From: Oscillospiraceae bacterium
GTDB taxonomy: Bacteria; Bacillota; Clostridia; Oscillospirales; CAG-272
DNA length: 64,000 nt
NCBI GenBank assembly: GCA_015064445.1
Contig: SVSE01000001.1
Coordinates: forward strand, 62,001 to 126,000
Reading direction: 5' to 3'
Below, piece by piece: positions 33,783-42,455 of this stretch. Position 1 is the first letter of the stretch. Every line of letters starts with the position of its first letter. The translations under genes were made by a program, and so were the position numbers. Under the pieces are notes generated by a model that saw nothing but the letters and a program-made list of their open reading frames with translations, did not search any database and was not told where the DNA came from.

Positions 33783-35639
33783 GTGACTGACGAAAAGCTT
33801 AAATATCTTAGAGACAAGGCTTCAAAACTTCCACGCACTCCAGGCGTTTATATAATGCTCGACAAAAATGGAAAGGTAATATATGTCGGAAAATCACGTT
33901 CTTTGAAGGACAGAGTGTCACAATATTTTCATCTTTCCCCTGATGCAAATTTAAAAACATTTAGAATGGTTTCTCAAATAGATAATTTTGAAACTGTTTT
34001 TTGTGATACGGAAATAGAAGCGCTTGCTCTTGAAAACACTAAAATTAAGCAATATACACCAAAATACAATATACTCTTGAAGGATTCAAAGTCATACCCT
34101 TATATCAAGGTAACTATGAATGAAGAATATCCAAGGATTTTGCAAACGAGAAAAAGACTCTCTGATGGTGCTAAGTATTTTGGACCATATTCTGGAATGT
34201 CTGTTGTTTACGGAGTGATGGGAACACTTGAAAGAGCACTTGGGATTCCTATGTGTAAAAGACAATTTCCGAGAGATATAGGTAAAGAGCGTCCTTGCAT
34301 ATATAAACAGCTTGGTAGATGCGTTGCACCTTGCGATAATAGCATAAGCGCAGAAGAATATTACAAGATTATGCAATGTGCAGTAAGCATTTTGCGAGGA
34401 AATACTAAGGAAGCAATTTCGGCTTTGACAGAGCAAATGTATGCTCATGCAGAAAACGAGCGTTTTGAGGATGCTGCGCGTTGTCGTGATGGAATTGAAG
34501 CGATGAAAAGATTAGGCGAGGGACAAAAGGTTGTCGGTGCGCCTGATGATGAGCACGATGTTATCGCGGTTTATAGCGATGATACCTGCACTTGCGTGTC
34601 AGTCTTCTATGTAAGAAGCGGTCTTATATCGGATAGCGAAAGCTTCACATTTGGTGCAAGTGAGATAAATGCTGATGATGGTTATGAATATATGTCCTCA
34701 TTCTTGACGGATCTATATTCAAGAAGAGAGTATATTCCGTCGCAAATTTTGCTTTCCTTTGATTTTCCAGAGGACGAAAGAGCTCTCGTTGAAGGTTATT
34801 TAAGAGGCATTAGTAATAGAGCTATAAATATTAGGATTCCTCAAAAGGGAAACAACAAAAAGCTTTGTGATATGGTGCTTTTGAATGCTAAGCAACAAGC
34901 CTTACAGTATAGAGAAAGACACGAGAGAGATACTAAAACGCTTTTCAAACTCGCCGATATGCTTGGACTTGAAGCCTTGCCCGAAAGAATAGAAGCATAT
35001 GATATTTCAAATTTAGGAAACGAGCACATTACCGCTGGTATGATTGTTTTTGAGGATGGCAAGCTTAATAAAGACAGTTATCGTGTTTTCAAAATCAAAA
35101 ATCAAGATGGGGCAGACGATTATTCTGCTATGAGAGAGGTTCTTTCAAGAAGAATAGCTCATTTGCAGGACGCAAAGGGTAGTTTTTCAAGAATGCCAGA
35201 CCTCATATTGCTTGATGGTGGAATGACTCATGTTGGCGTTGTAAAAGCGCTTTTTTCAGAACTTGGAGTTGATATTCCTGTCTTTGGTATGGTCAAGGAT
35301 GAGCATCATAAAACAAGAACAATTGTAACGGACAAGGAAGAGATAAGCATTGCAAAGGAGCAATCCGTCTTTGTATTTGTCTATAAGCTTCAAGAAGAGG
35401 TTCATAGGTTTACTGTCTCTAAAATGGATTCCTCTAAAAGAAAAACTTTGAAAACATCTTCTCTTGAAAAGATTCAAGGAATAGGTAGGGAAAAGGCGAG
35501 AAGGCTGCTTTCACACTTTAAGACAATTTCTGCAATAAAAGATGCACAAATAGATGAAATTTTGGAAGTTAAGGGAATATCTTCTGCTGATGCAAAAAGC
35601 ATATACGATTATTTTAATACAAATCGAGGTACAAAATGA
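33783..35639 (+). CDS. uvrC: Excinuclease ABC subunit C
   Basis: A 618-residue nuclease making both incisions in nucleotide excision repair. The N-terminal GIY-YIG domain includes PGVYIMLDKNGKVIYVGK, followed by a cysteine cluster, a UVR motif region, an RNase H-like domain (AYDISNLGNEHITAGMIVFE) and C-terminal helix-hairpin-helix repeats (IQGIGREKARRLLSHF). The frame opens at 33732, but AAAGGGGG spaced 6 nt from GTG at 33783 and the conserved N terminus fix the start there. It overlaps rsmD by 4 nt. Confidence 0.95.
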   Translation: MTDEKLKYLRDKASKLPRTPGVYIMLDKNGKVIYVGKSRSLKDRVSQYFHLSPDANLKTFRMVSQIDNFETVFCDTEIEALALENTKIKQYTPKYNILLKDSKSYPYIKVTMNEEYPRILQTRKRLSDGAKYFGPYSGMSVVYGVMGTLERALGIPMCKRQFPRDIGKERPCIYKQLGRCVAPCDNSISAEEYYKIMQCAVSILRGNTKEAISALTEQMYAHAENERFEDAARCRDGIEAMKRLGEGQKVVGAPDDEHDVIAVYSDDTCTCVSVFYVRSGLISDSESFTFGASEINADDGYEYMSSFLTDLYSRREYIPSQILLSFDFPEDERALVEGYLRGISNRAINIRIPQKGNNKKLCDMVLLNAKQQALQYRERHERDTKTLFKLADMLGLEALPERIEAYDISNLGNEHITAGMIVFEDGKLNKDSYRVFKIKNQDGADDYSAMREVLSRRIAHLQDAKGSFSRMPDLILLDGGMTHVGVVKALFSELGVDIPVFGMVKDEHHKTRTIVTDKEEISIAKEQSVFVFVYKLQEEVHRFTVSKMDSSKRKTLKTSSLEKIQGIGREKARRLLSHFKTISAIKDAQIDEILEVKGISSADAKSIYDYFNTNRGTK

Positions 35640-36205
35640 AAATTATTACTGGAAGCGCTAAGGGAATGAATTTGCAGACCTTAGAGGGAGATGCGACAAG
35701 ACCAACATCTCAAAGAGTCAAGGAAGCTGTTTTTTCTATGATACAATTTGAAATAGAGGGCGCAACAGTTTTGGATGTTTTTGGTGGCTCTGGTCAGCTT
35801 GGACTTGAAGCATTGAGTAGAGGCGCTAAAAAAGCGACATTCTGCGATTTATCAAGAGATGCCGTGGATATAATAATAGCAAATGCAAAGAAAACAAGAC
35901 TTTTCGATAGATGTCGAGTTTCTTGTTGTGATTACAAGCAAATGATAAAAGGGCTTTCTGGCAAGGAATTATTTGATTTTGTTTTTATTGACCCGCCATA
36001 TAAGGACAAAATAATTCCAAATGTTTTAAGAGAGCTCTTAAGGGCTGGAATTCTTGCGAATGGAGCTAAAATCATTTGCGAGAGCGCGGATAACGATGTT
36101 TTCTGTGGCGACGAGGACCTTTCAGCGCAATTTAATATTTTTAAGCAGTCCAAATATTCTATTAGTTATGTAACAGTTTTAACATTGAAAAACGACGAGG
36201 AGTAA
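35636..36205 (+). CDS. rsmD: 16S rRNA (guanine966-N2)-methyltransferase
   Basis: A 189-residue RsmD-family enzyme. The substrate tract RPTSQRVKEAVFS near the N terminus, the SAM site LDVFGGSGQLGLEALSRGA, and the catalytic DPPY in FVFIDPPYKD (about residue 118) are in the expected places. It overlaps uvrC by 4 nt and precedes coaD by 1 nt, the common rsmD-coaD pairing. Length is normal for the family. Confidence 0.94.
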   Translation: MKIITGSAKGMNLQTLEGDATRPTSQRVKEAVFSMIQFEIEGATVLDVFGGSGQLGLEALSRGAKKATFCDLSRDAVDIIIANAKKTRLFDRCRVSCCDYKQMIKGLSGKELFDFVFIDPPYKDKIIPNVLRELLRAGILANGAKIICESADNDVFCGDEDLSAQFNIFKQSKYSISYVTVLTLKNDEE

Positions 36206-36206
36206 T

Positions 36207-36689
36207 ATGAAAGCAATTATTACTGGTAGCTTCGATCCGATTACGCTCGGGCATATAGAGGTGATAAAAAAAGCAAGTAGCTTTTTTGATGAGCTTTATG
36301 TTGTCGCTTTACTAAATGAAAAAAAGGAATATGTCTTTTCCCTTGATGAGAAGAAAGAAATAATGGAGCTGTCCTTGCAAGATTATCCAAATATAATTGT
36401 GGATGCATACAGTGGATTGACAGCTGACTATATGCATAATCATGGCATTAAAAAAATTGTAAGAGGTACAAGAAGCGACGCTGATAGAGAGTATGAGGAG
36501 AAGCTTGCTGACGCTATGAAGTCATATGATAAGGATTTTGAAACGATATTGATTAAAAGCGATGATGAATATTCTCACATAAGCTCCACTTTTGTACGAG
36601 AATGTCTAAAAAAGGGAGAAAGCTTGGACGGAATTGTTCACAAAAATGCGAAAAATAGGATTTTAGAAATCTATAATTCCAAAAAATAA
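36207..36689 (+). CDS. coaD: Phosphopantetheine adenylyltransferase
   Basis: 160 residues; the penultimate step of coenzyme A synthesis, ATP plus 4'-phosphopantetheine to dephospho-CoA. The nucleotidyltransferase start GSFDPITLGHIEVI carries the T/HxGH motif, and the end of the active site is DEYSHISSTFVRE. GAGGAG precedes the ATG. It is the last gene of the uvrC-rsmD-coaD unit, with a strong terminator after it. Confidence 0.96.
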   Translation: MKAIITGSFDPITLGHIEVIKKASSFFDELYVVALLNEKKEYVFSLDEKKEIMELSLQDYPNIIVDAYSGLTADYMHNHGIKKIVRGTRSDADREYEEKLADAMKSYDKDFETILIKSDDEYSHISSTFVRECLKKGESLDGIVHKNAKNRILEIYNSKK

Positions 36690-36694
36690 AGACT

Positions 36695-36728
36695 GGTAGG
36701 AATGAAAAATTCCTACCTTTTTCTTTTC
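36695..36728 (+). terminator. Terminator of the uvrC-rsmD-coaD unit
   Basis: GGTAGGAAT / ATTCCTACC hairpin followed by TTTTTCTTTTC. Confidence 0.9.
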
Positions 36729-36796
36729 AAAAATTGATTTCAAAAAGCCAAAAAACAAAAAAATCAAAAAAATTGAAAAAATTTTTAAAAAAACTA

Positions 36797-36825
36797 TTGC
36801 AATTTTTCTGCACATAGTATATAAT
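36797..36825 (+). promoter_or_regulatory. Sigma-A promoter for mraZ
   Basis: TTGCAA and TATAAT with 17-bp spacing. The MraZ boxes lie directly downstream. Confidence 0.8.
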
Positions 36826-36834
36826 GAGTACATA

Positions 36835-36875
36835 AAAGTGGTGGAAAGTGGAGCAAAAACGGAGAAAAGTGGAGC
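36835..36875 (+). promoter_or_regulatory. Probable MraZ operator: repeated AAAGTGG boxes
   Basis: AAAGTGGTGG (36835) and AAAGTGGAGC (36845), then a degenerate AAAACGGAGA (36856), then AAAGTGGAGC (36866), at 10-11 bp spacing on one DNA face. The boxes sit just after the -10. MraZ of mycoplasmas binds AAAGTG-type repeats with the same period, so negative autoregulation is likely. Confidence 0.75.
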
Positions 36876-36892
36876 GAAAGGAGGAAAACCAA

Positions 36893-37315
36893 ATGCTTTA
36901 TGGTAGATATGAGCACACTGTAGATGCTAAAAATAGAATGTTTGTGCCTGCGAAGTTTAAAGAAGCATTGGGTGCATCCTTCAAAGTAACCTACAATGAC
37001 TTTAACAAGTGCATTCTCGTTTATTCAGATGCTGAATGGGAAAAGTACGAAAACAAAATTGCTCAATTGCCAACATTACAGTTTGAAGATTTTATAAGAA
37101 CTATTTACTCAAACACAGTAGATGTTCAAGTCGATTCTCAAGGAAGAATAGTAATTCCTCAATTTTTAAAGGAAAAGGTTGATATTCAAAAGAATGTTCT
37201 TGTTATGGGAGTTGGATCTCACTTGGAAATCTGGTCTCAAGAGGTATACGCAGAAAAGCAAAAGTCTGTGGATATGGACAAGATAAAGAATCTTATGATG
37301 GAGCTTGGCTTCTAA
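36893..37315 (+). CDS. mraZ: Transcriptional regulator MraZ
   Basis: A 140-residue protein with two SpoVT/AbrB-like domains: YGRYEHTVDAKNRMFVPAKF and the repeat DVQVDSQGRIVIPQFLKEK, each with a DxxxR motif. MraZ forms rings and binds repeats upstream of its own operon. AAAGGAGG upstream selects the ATG at 36893; the frame extends to 36848 but reads through the boxes. It heads mraZ-rsmH-FtsL-position gene, as in most division clusters. Confidence 0.95.
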   Translation: MLYGRYEHTVDAKNRMFVPAKFKEALGASFKVTYNDFNKCILVYSDAEWEKYENKIAQLPTLQFEDFIRTIYSNTVDVQVDSQGRIVIPQFLKEKVDIQKNVLVMGVGSHLEIWSQEVYAEKQKSVDMDKIKNLMMELGF

Positions 37316-37324
37316 GAGGAGTTT

Positions 37325-38260
37325 ATGGAATTTTCACACTATTCGGTAATGTTAAAGGAGTGCATAGAAGCACTTGATATAAAACCGAACGGAATATATG
37401 TTGACTGCACAGCAGGTGGCGGTGGACATTCCGAAGCAATTCTCGAAAGACTTGACGGAGGAAAGCTTATTTCTCTTGATCAAGACGACGAGGCAATTGA
37501 AACCTGTAAAAAAAGGCTTTCCAAGTTTGGCGAGCGTTCAATAATAGTAAAAAGTAACTTTTCAGAGCTCGAAAGAGTTCTTAATGAATTAGAAATTGTT
37601 CATATTGACGGAGTCCTAATGGATCTTGGTGTCTCGTCCCATCAACTTGACACACCGTCGCGTGGGTTCTCGTATAATAGTGACGCAGAGCTAGATATGC
37701 GTATGAACCCACGCTCTCCTTTCTCAGCATATGATGTTGTAAATACATATAGTGAGCAGGAGCTTAAAAAAATAATCTTTGATTATGGAGAGGAAAGATT
37801 CGCTCCACAAATTGCAAGAAAGATTGTTTCAACAAGAGAAGAAAACCCTATAAAAACAACTCTTGAGCTTGCGTCTATTATAAAAAGTGCAATTCCTGTA
37901 GGCGCAGCAAAGAAAGAATCACAGCATCCAGCTAAGAGAACCTTTCAGGCCATCAGAATAGAGGTTAATCATGAGCTTGATGTTATTGATCCAGCTATTG
38001 AAACCGCAGTTTCGAGAATGAATCTCGGTGGAAGAATAGCTATAATGACATTCCATTCATTGGAAGATAGAATTGTAAAAAGCAAATTTAATGATTACGC
38101 AAGAGCTTGTACTTGTCCACCAAATTTTCCAGTATGTGTTTGTGGAAACAAGGCAAAGCTAAAGGTAATCAACAAAAAACCGATAATAGCAAATGAAGAA
38201 GAATTAAAAGAAAATGCTCGTTCAAGAAGCGCAAAGCTTAGAGTGGCAGAAAAAATATAA
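37325..38260 (+). CDS. rsmH: 16S rRNA (cytosine1402-N4)-methyltransferase
   Basis: 311 residues. MLKECIEALDIKPNGIYVDCTAGGGGHS is the conserved N terminus with the SAM site; DLGVSSHQLDTPSRGFSY and the late TFHSLEDRIVKSKF are family signatures. RsmH modifies C1402 in the ribosomal P site. AGAGGAG precedes the ATG, 9 nt after mraZ. A short cysteine-rich CTCPPNFPVCVCG occurs near residue 260, as in several relatives. Confidence 0.96.
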   Translation: MEFSHYSVMLKECIEALDIKPNGIYVDCTAGGGGHSEAILERLDGGKLISLDQDDEAIETCKKRLSKFGERSIIVKSNFSELERVLNELEIVHIDGVLMDLGVSSHQLDTPSRGFSYNSDAELDMRMNPRSPFSAYDVVNTYSEQELKKIIFDYGEERFAPQIARKIVSTREENPIKTTLELASIIKSAIPVGAAKKESQHPAKRTFQAIRIEVNHELDVIDPAIETAVSRMNLGGRIAIMTFHSLEDRIVKSKFNDYARACTCPPNFPVCVCGNKAKLKVINKKPIIANEEELKENARSRSAKLRVAEKI

Positions 38261-38283
38261 GTAGAAAACGGAGGATGTTTACT

Positions 38284-38601
38284 ATGTACGGTTCAATAAG
38301 AAAAAGCTATGGTGCAAAAAAGGCATCCCGCGATGTAGAAAAGAAAGAGCGCAGAGTCCTTTTTGGCGCAAAAAAGAAAAATAAGGTTGAAGAGGATGTT
38401 TTTCAGGAAACATCTTATATGAATGTTGAGGGTTCTTCAAGATTTTCAAAGAATGTAAAACCATCAATCAACAATCGTTTCCAACAGGAAAACAATAACA
38501 ATAACTCTTCAAAGAGCGAGTTCCCAATCGCATCAGTAATACTTACAATAGTATTTACTATGATGGTTATGGTTCTTGCATTCGGTTTCGGTGGAATATA
38601 G
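38284..38601 (+). CDS. Small membrane protein in the FtsL position, with no extracytoplasmic domain
   Basis: 105 residues in the slot normally held by ftsL. The first 80 residues are charged, with KKERRVLFGAKKK near the start and an Asn run near 70-75. One transmembrane segment (about 81-103) ends almost at the C terminus. A true FtsL has about 60 residues of coiled coil after the membrane segment; none exists here, and the downstream DNA is a terminator, not a frameshifted continuation. GGAGG spaced 9 nt selects the ATG at 38284, not 38275. It is a real gene by position and RBS; its FtsL identity is doubtful. Confidence 0.7.
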   Translation: MYGSIRKSYGAKKASRDVEKKERRVLFGAKKKNKVEEDVFQETSYMNVEGSSRFSKNVKPSINNRFQQENNNNNSSKSEFPIASVILTIVFTMMVMVLAFGFGGI

Positions 38602-38638
38602 GAAAAAGCGATGCTTGGCATCGCTTTTTTGTTGTTTT
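38602..38638 (+). terminator. Terminator after the FtsL-position gene
   Basis: AAAAAGCGATGC / GCATCGCTTTTT stem with a 3-nt loop, then TTGTTGTTTT. Confidence 0.85.
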
Positions 38639-38651
38639 AAAAGAAAATTTT

Positions 38652-38681
38652 GGGGCGCTCCTTATGGAGTGCCTTTTTTAG
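38652..38681 (+). terminator. Second tandem terminator upstream of the PBP gene
   Basis: GGCGCTCC-TTAT-GGAGTGCC followed by TTTTTTA. Two terminators in a row suggest the PBP-murG genes have their own promoter, though I could not place it with confidence. Confidence 0.75.
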
Positions 38682-38730
38682 TAATATAAATCGAAAGTAA
38701 AAATATATATTTTATGAGAGGATGGTGTGT

Positions 38731-40968
38731 ATGGAAAATTTAGGAAGGTCATCAAAAATCGTGATGAGAGGACTCATAGTTATTTCTATTTTTTTGGTTA
38801 TAGGTCTTTTTGTTGTTATAAAATTATTTAAATTGCAGGTTTTAGATTACGATTTTTATCAAGAAAATGTTATAGAACAGCTTATCGTAGAAACAAATGT
38901 CAATCCTATGAGAGGTACAATTTACGATGCTAATGGAAAAATTTTAGCCACTAACAAAACAGTTTGGATTCTTTATGTATGTCCAAAAAGCATTGATAAT
39001 CCCGAGATGATAGCGGAAAATTTATCCAAGATTATAGGAGTTGATAAAGAAAGTATATTGAAAAAAGCTAAAAAAAGAGGATATAAATACCAAATTATTC
39101 ACAATTCGCTTGACAAAGAAACTTCTGATAAGGTGCGAGAATTTATAGATTCGAACAATCTTTCTGAGCAGATAAAATTAAGTGCAAGCGCAAAAAGATA
39201 CTATCCTTATAACGATTTAGGCTCGCATGCCTTAGGCTTTGTAAATGCAGATGGAGTGGGGATTTATGGTCTTGAAAAGGTTTATAATAACATATTAGAG
39301 GGGACAAAAGGTAAATATATTACCGCTCAAAACGCGCAAAGTGGGGATATGCCTTTTCAGTATGAAACATATATAGAGGATGAAAACGGATATAATCTTG
39401 TGACAACTATGGACACTTACATTCAATATCAGCTTGAATTGGTTTTACGAAACGCATCAATCGAGTCAGGAGCGCAAAACAGGGCCACTGGAATTGTTAT
39501 GAATCCTCAAAATGGCGAAATATACGCAATGGCGACATATCCCTCTTTTGATTTAAACAATCCTTATGAGCTTGATGAACTATCTAAAAACAAGATTGAT
39601 TCATACGATAAAGAATCTACTGAATATAAAAAAGAATATCTAAATTTGTTGTTTTCTATGTGGAATAACAAGGCTGTAACGGAAATATACGAACCAGGAT
39701 CAACTTTTAAGCTTGTAACAACCTCGGTGGCGCTTCAAGAAAAGGTCGCAACGCTCGATACGGGCTTTCATTGCAGTGGATCGCTAAAAATTGATGGATA
39801 TTACAGGGCTATTAGCTGTCATAAGCGCACAGGACATGGTTCGATAAATTTTGCACAAGCCTTACAGCAATCCTGCAATCCCTCTATGATGACACTTGCT
39901 ATGAGAATTGGTAAGGCTAATTTTTACGAATATTTTAAAAGATTTGGATATACTTCGAAAACAGGAATCGATTTGCCCTCCGAAAGTATCGGATATTACC
40001 ATTCTTATGATGATTTTTCGAATGTTTCGCTGGCAGTTTATTCGTTTGGCCAAACCTTTAAAACAACGGCAATTCAGCAACTGTGTGCTATAAGCACGGT
40101 TGCAAATGGTGGATATAGGGTTACACCACATTTTTTAGATAAGATCGTGGATAATGACGGAAATGTTATTTTCGATTATGAAGGCGAAAAAGGCTCGCAA
40201 ATAATTGATACAGAGGTATGCAATACCATATCAAAAATATTAAAGGAAGGCGTAGATGGTGCAGGTGGTGCCAAAAATGCTTATGTTGCCGGATATAGTG
40301 TTGCTGCAAAGACAGGAACATCGGAAAAAAAGGACAAATACGATGAAAACGGAAACACGTCTTATAGAGTTTCATCATGTGTCGCATATGCGCCGTCCGA
40401 AAATTCACAGGTAGCAGTAATAATATTGGTTGATGAGCCTACGATTGGAAGCAAATACGGAAGCGTTGTTGTAGCTCCGTACGTATCTAATCTTATGGAG
40501 TTGATTTTGCCTTATTTGGGTATGAAGCCAGAATATAGCGCTATTGACAACGAGCATAAACAGATTACTGTAGAGGATTATACCTCAAAAAGTGTAGATG
40601 AGGCGATAGAAGCGCTTTCTAAGGATGGAATTAAATATGAAATTATCGGAGATGGAGAAACCGTTCTTTCGCAAATGCCATCAAAAGGAAGCCATATATA
40701 TATAAAGAAAGGAAGAGTTTTATTATATACCTCCAAGGATTATAACGAGGAGATTACAGTAAAAGTGCCAAATGTAATTGGCAAAACTCCAGAAGAAGCA
40801 AATTTGATTTTATACAATGCTGGCTTTAATGTGAAAATAGAGGGCGCTATGAATTTTAGCGTAAGTCAAGGCGCCACAATAACATATCAATATCCCGCTT
40901 CAGGAAGCGCTATTCAACGCGGTGATGTTGTAACGATAAAAGTTGTTTATACAAACGAAAAGGAGTAA
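38731..40968 (+). CDS. Class B penicillin-binding protein with PASTA domains (FtsI/SpoVD type)
   Basis: 745 residues: short cytoplasmic tail, one membrane anchor (about 15-38), dimerisation domain with NPMRGTIYDANGK, transpeptidase with the active serine in EPGSTFKLVT, SCN in QQSCNPSMM and KTGT near residue 535. Two PASTA-like domains are at the C terminus (one from VKVPNVIGKTPEEANLILY). It cross-links septal peptidoglycan. Only one such gene is in the cluster, so FtsI or SpoVD cannot be separated. GAGAGG spaced 9 nt supports the ATG at 38731 over 38722. Confidence 0.92.
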   Translation: MENLGRSSKIVMRGLIVISIFLVIGLFVVIKLFKLQVLDYDFYQENVIEQLIVETNVNPMRGTIYDANGKILATNKTVWILYVCPKSIDNPEMIAENLSKIIGVDKESILKKAKKRGYKYQIIHNSLDKETSDKVREFIDSNNLSEQIKLSASAKRYYPYNDLGSHALGFVNADGVGIYGLEKVYNNILEGTKGKYITAQNAQSGDMPFQYETYIEDENGYNLVTTMDTYIQYQLELVLRNASIESGAQNRATGIVMNPQNGEIYAMATYPSFDLNNPYELDELSKNKIDSYDKESTEYKKEYLNLLFSMWNNKAVTEIYEPGSTFKLVTTSVALQEKVATLDTGFHCSGSLKIDGYYRAISCHKRTGHGSINFAQALQQSCNPSMMTLAMRIGKANFYEYFKRFGYTSKTGIDLPSESIGYYHSYDDFSNVSLAVYSFGQTFKTTAIQQLCAISTVANGGYRVTPHFLDKIVDNDGNVIFDYEGEKGSQIIDTEVCNTISKILKEGVDGAGGAKNAYVAGYSVAAKTGTSEKKDKYDENGNTSYRVSSCVAYAPSENSQVAVIILVDEPTIGSKYGSVVVAPYVSNLMELILPYLGMKPEYSAIDNEHKQITVEDYTSKSVDEAIEALSKDGIKYEIIGDGETVLSQMPSKGSHIYIKKGRVLLYTSKDYNEEITVKVPNVIGKTPEEANLILYNAGFNVKIEGAMNFSVSQGATITYQYPASGSAIQRGDVVTIKVVYTNEKE

Positions 40969-40970
40969 AA

Positions 40971-42455
40971 ATGAGGCTTGAAGAGCTTTTGAAGGGCGTT
41001 CAAATAATAAATTCCAAGCTGTCGCTTGATGAGGAGATTGAAAAACCTTGTTCTGATTCGAGAAAATGCAAAAATAATAGCATATTTATAGCTATAAGAG
41101 GCCAAAAACGCGATGGAAATGAGTACATAGACGAGGCTTTTAAAAATGGTGCAAAATGCGTTATAACAGATCAAGAAAGTATCTTTTTGAAGATTGATAA
41201 TTGCGTTTTGGTGGAGAATTCAAGAAGGGCTCTTGCTTTCGTTTGGAATAACTATTATTGCTCTCCATGTGAAAATATAAAGATTATTGGAATAACCGGA
41301 ACAAATGGGAAGACCTCTTGTGCATATTTTTTGCACAGTATTTTAATGAATGCAAAAAAGAGAGTAGGGCTAATTTCGACAGTAGAGTGCTTGATCAACG
41401 GAGAAAGTCTTGATATCAATGGAGGCGGAGAGGTTGTTGATATCGATTCTGCTATGACAACACCTGATCCCGAGATTTTGTACGGCATTTTTTCTAAAAT
41501 GAGAGACGAAAATGTCGAATTTGTTGTAATGGAGGTTTCCTCGCATGCTTTAGAGCATTGTAAGGTTGATCCAATACGGTTTTTTGGTGCTGTTTTTACA
41601 AATTTATCCGCTGAACATCTTGATTTCCATAAAAATATGGAGTCATACTTTAATTCGAAGAAAAAGCTTTTTGAAAAAACTAAATTTGGAATCGTAAATT
41701 CAGATGATGATTATGGAAAGCGAATTTTGTCGGATGCTGTGTGCGAAATTTGGTCTGTATCTACAATTAGAAATGCAGATTTTTATGCAAACGGCATAGA
41801 ATTATCAACTCAAGGGATTGACTATTTTTTGAGCTTTGAAGAAACAAAATTAAAGATTCAAACAAAAATAAGCGGAAGATATACTGTTTATAACTCTATG
41901 CTTGCATTAGCGTGCGCTATAAGACTTGGAATAAATGAGGATGAAGCCTTAATAGGAATATCATCGTTAGAGATTATTCCAGGGCGAATGGAGAAGGTAT
42001 TTGATGACGTTTTTATCGATTATGCACACACTCCAGTCGCTTTTGAGAATGTTTTAAGAGCGGTAAGGGAGATGAGTCCAAAAGGAAGAATAATTGTGGT
42101 TTTCGGCTGTGGAGGAGATAGAGATAAGGAAAAGCGTCCTCAAATGGGTAAAATTGCCTCTAAAATGGCTGACAAGGTAATTATTAGCTCGGACAATTCA
42201 AGAAGCGAGAAGAAAAACCAGATAATAATCGACATTTTAAATGGTGTGGATGGAGAAAATTTTGAGGTTATTCCTAATCGAAGAGATGCCATAAAGCGCG
42301 CGATAGAGATAAAAAGAGAGAACGATGTTCTTCTTTTGCTGGGCAAAGGACACGAAAAATATGAAATAGATACATATGGAAAGCATTATTTTTCAGAAAA
42401 AGATATAGTCAGCGAGGCAATAAATGATAAAAATAAGTCCAATAACTACTTTTGA
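40971..42455 (+). CDS. murE: UDP-N-acetylmuramoyl-tripeptide synthetase MurE
   Basis: 494 residues adding the third amino acid to the peptidoglycan stem peptide. ATP site GITGTNGKTSCAYF, catalytic region TTPDPEILYGIF, and late GRIIVVFGCGGDRDKEKRP are typical. The amino-acid pocket, DNPR in meso-diaminopimelate enzymes, reads DNSR here, keeping Asp, Asn and Arg, so mDAP is the likely substrate. AAGGAG precedes the ATG, 2 nt after the PBP. The end overlaps murF by 32 nt. Confidence 0.94.
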   Translation: MRLEELLKGVQIINSKLSLDEEIEKPCSDSRKCKNNSIFIAIRGQKRDGNEYIDEAFKNGAKCVITDQESIFLKIDNCVLVENSRRALAFVWNNYYCSPCENIKIIGITGTNGKTSCAYFLHSILMNAKKRVGLISTVECLINGESLDINGGGEVVDIDSAMTTPDPEILYGIFSKMRDENVEFVVMEVSSHALEHCKVDPIRFFGAVFTNLSAEHLDFHKNMESYFNSKKKLFEKTKFGIVNSDDDYGKRILSDAVCEIWSVSTIRNADFYANGIELSTQGIDYFLSFEETKLKIQTKISGRYTVYNSMLALACAIRLGINEDEALIGISSLEIIPGRMEKVFDDVFIDYAHTPVAFENVLRAVREMSPKGRIIVVFGCGGDRDKEKRPQMGKIASKMADKVIISSDNSRSEKKNQIIIDILNGVDGENFEVIPNRRDAIKRAIEIKRENDVLLLLGKGHEKYEIDTYGKHYFSEKDIVSEAINDKNKSNNYF

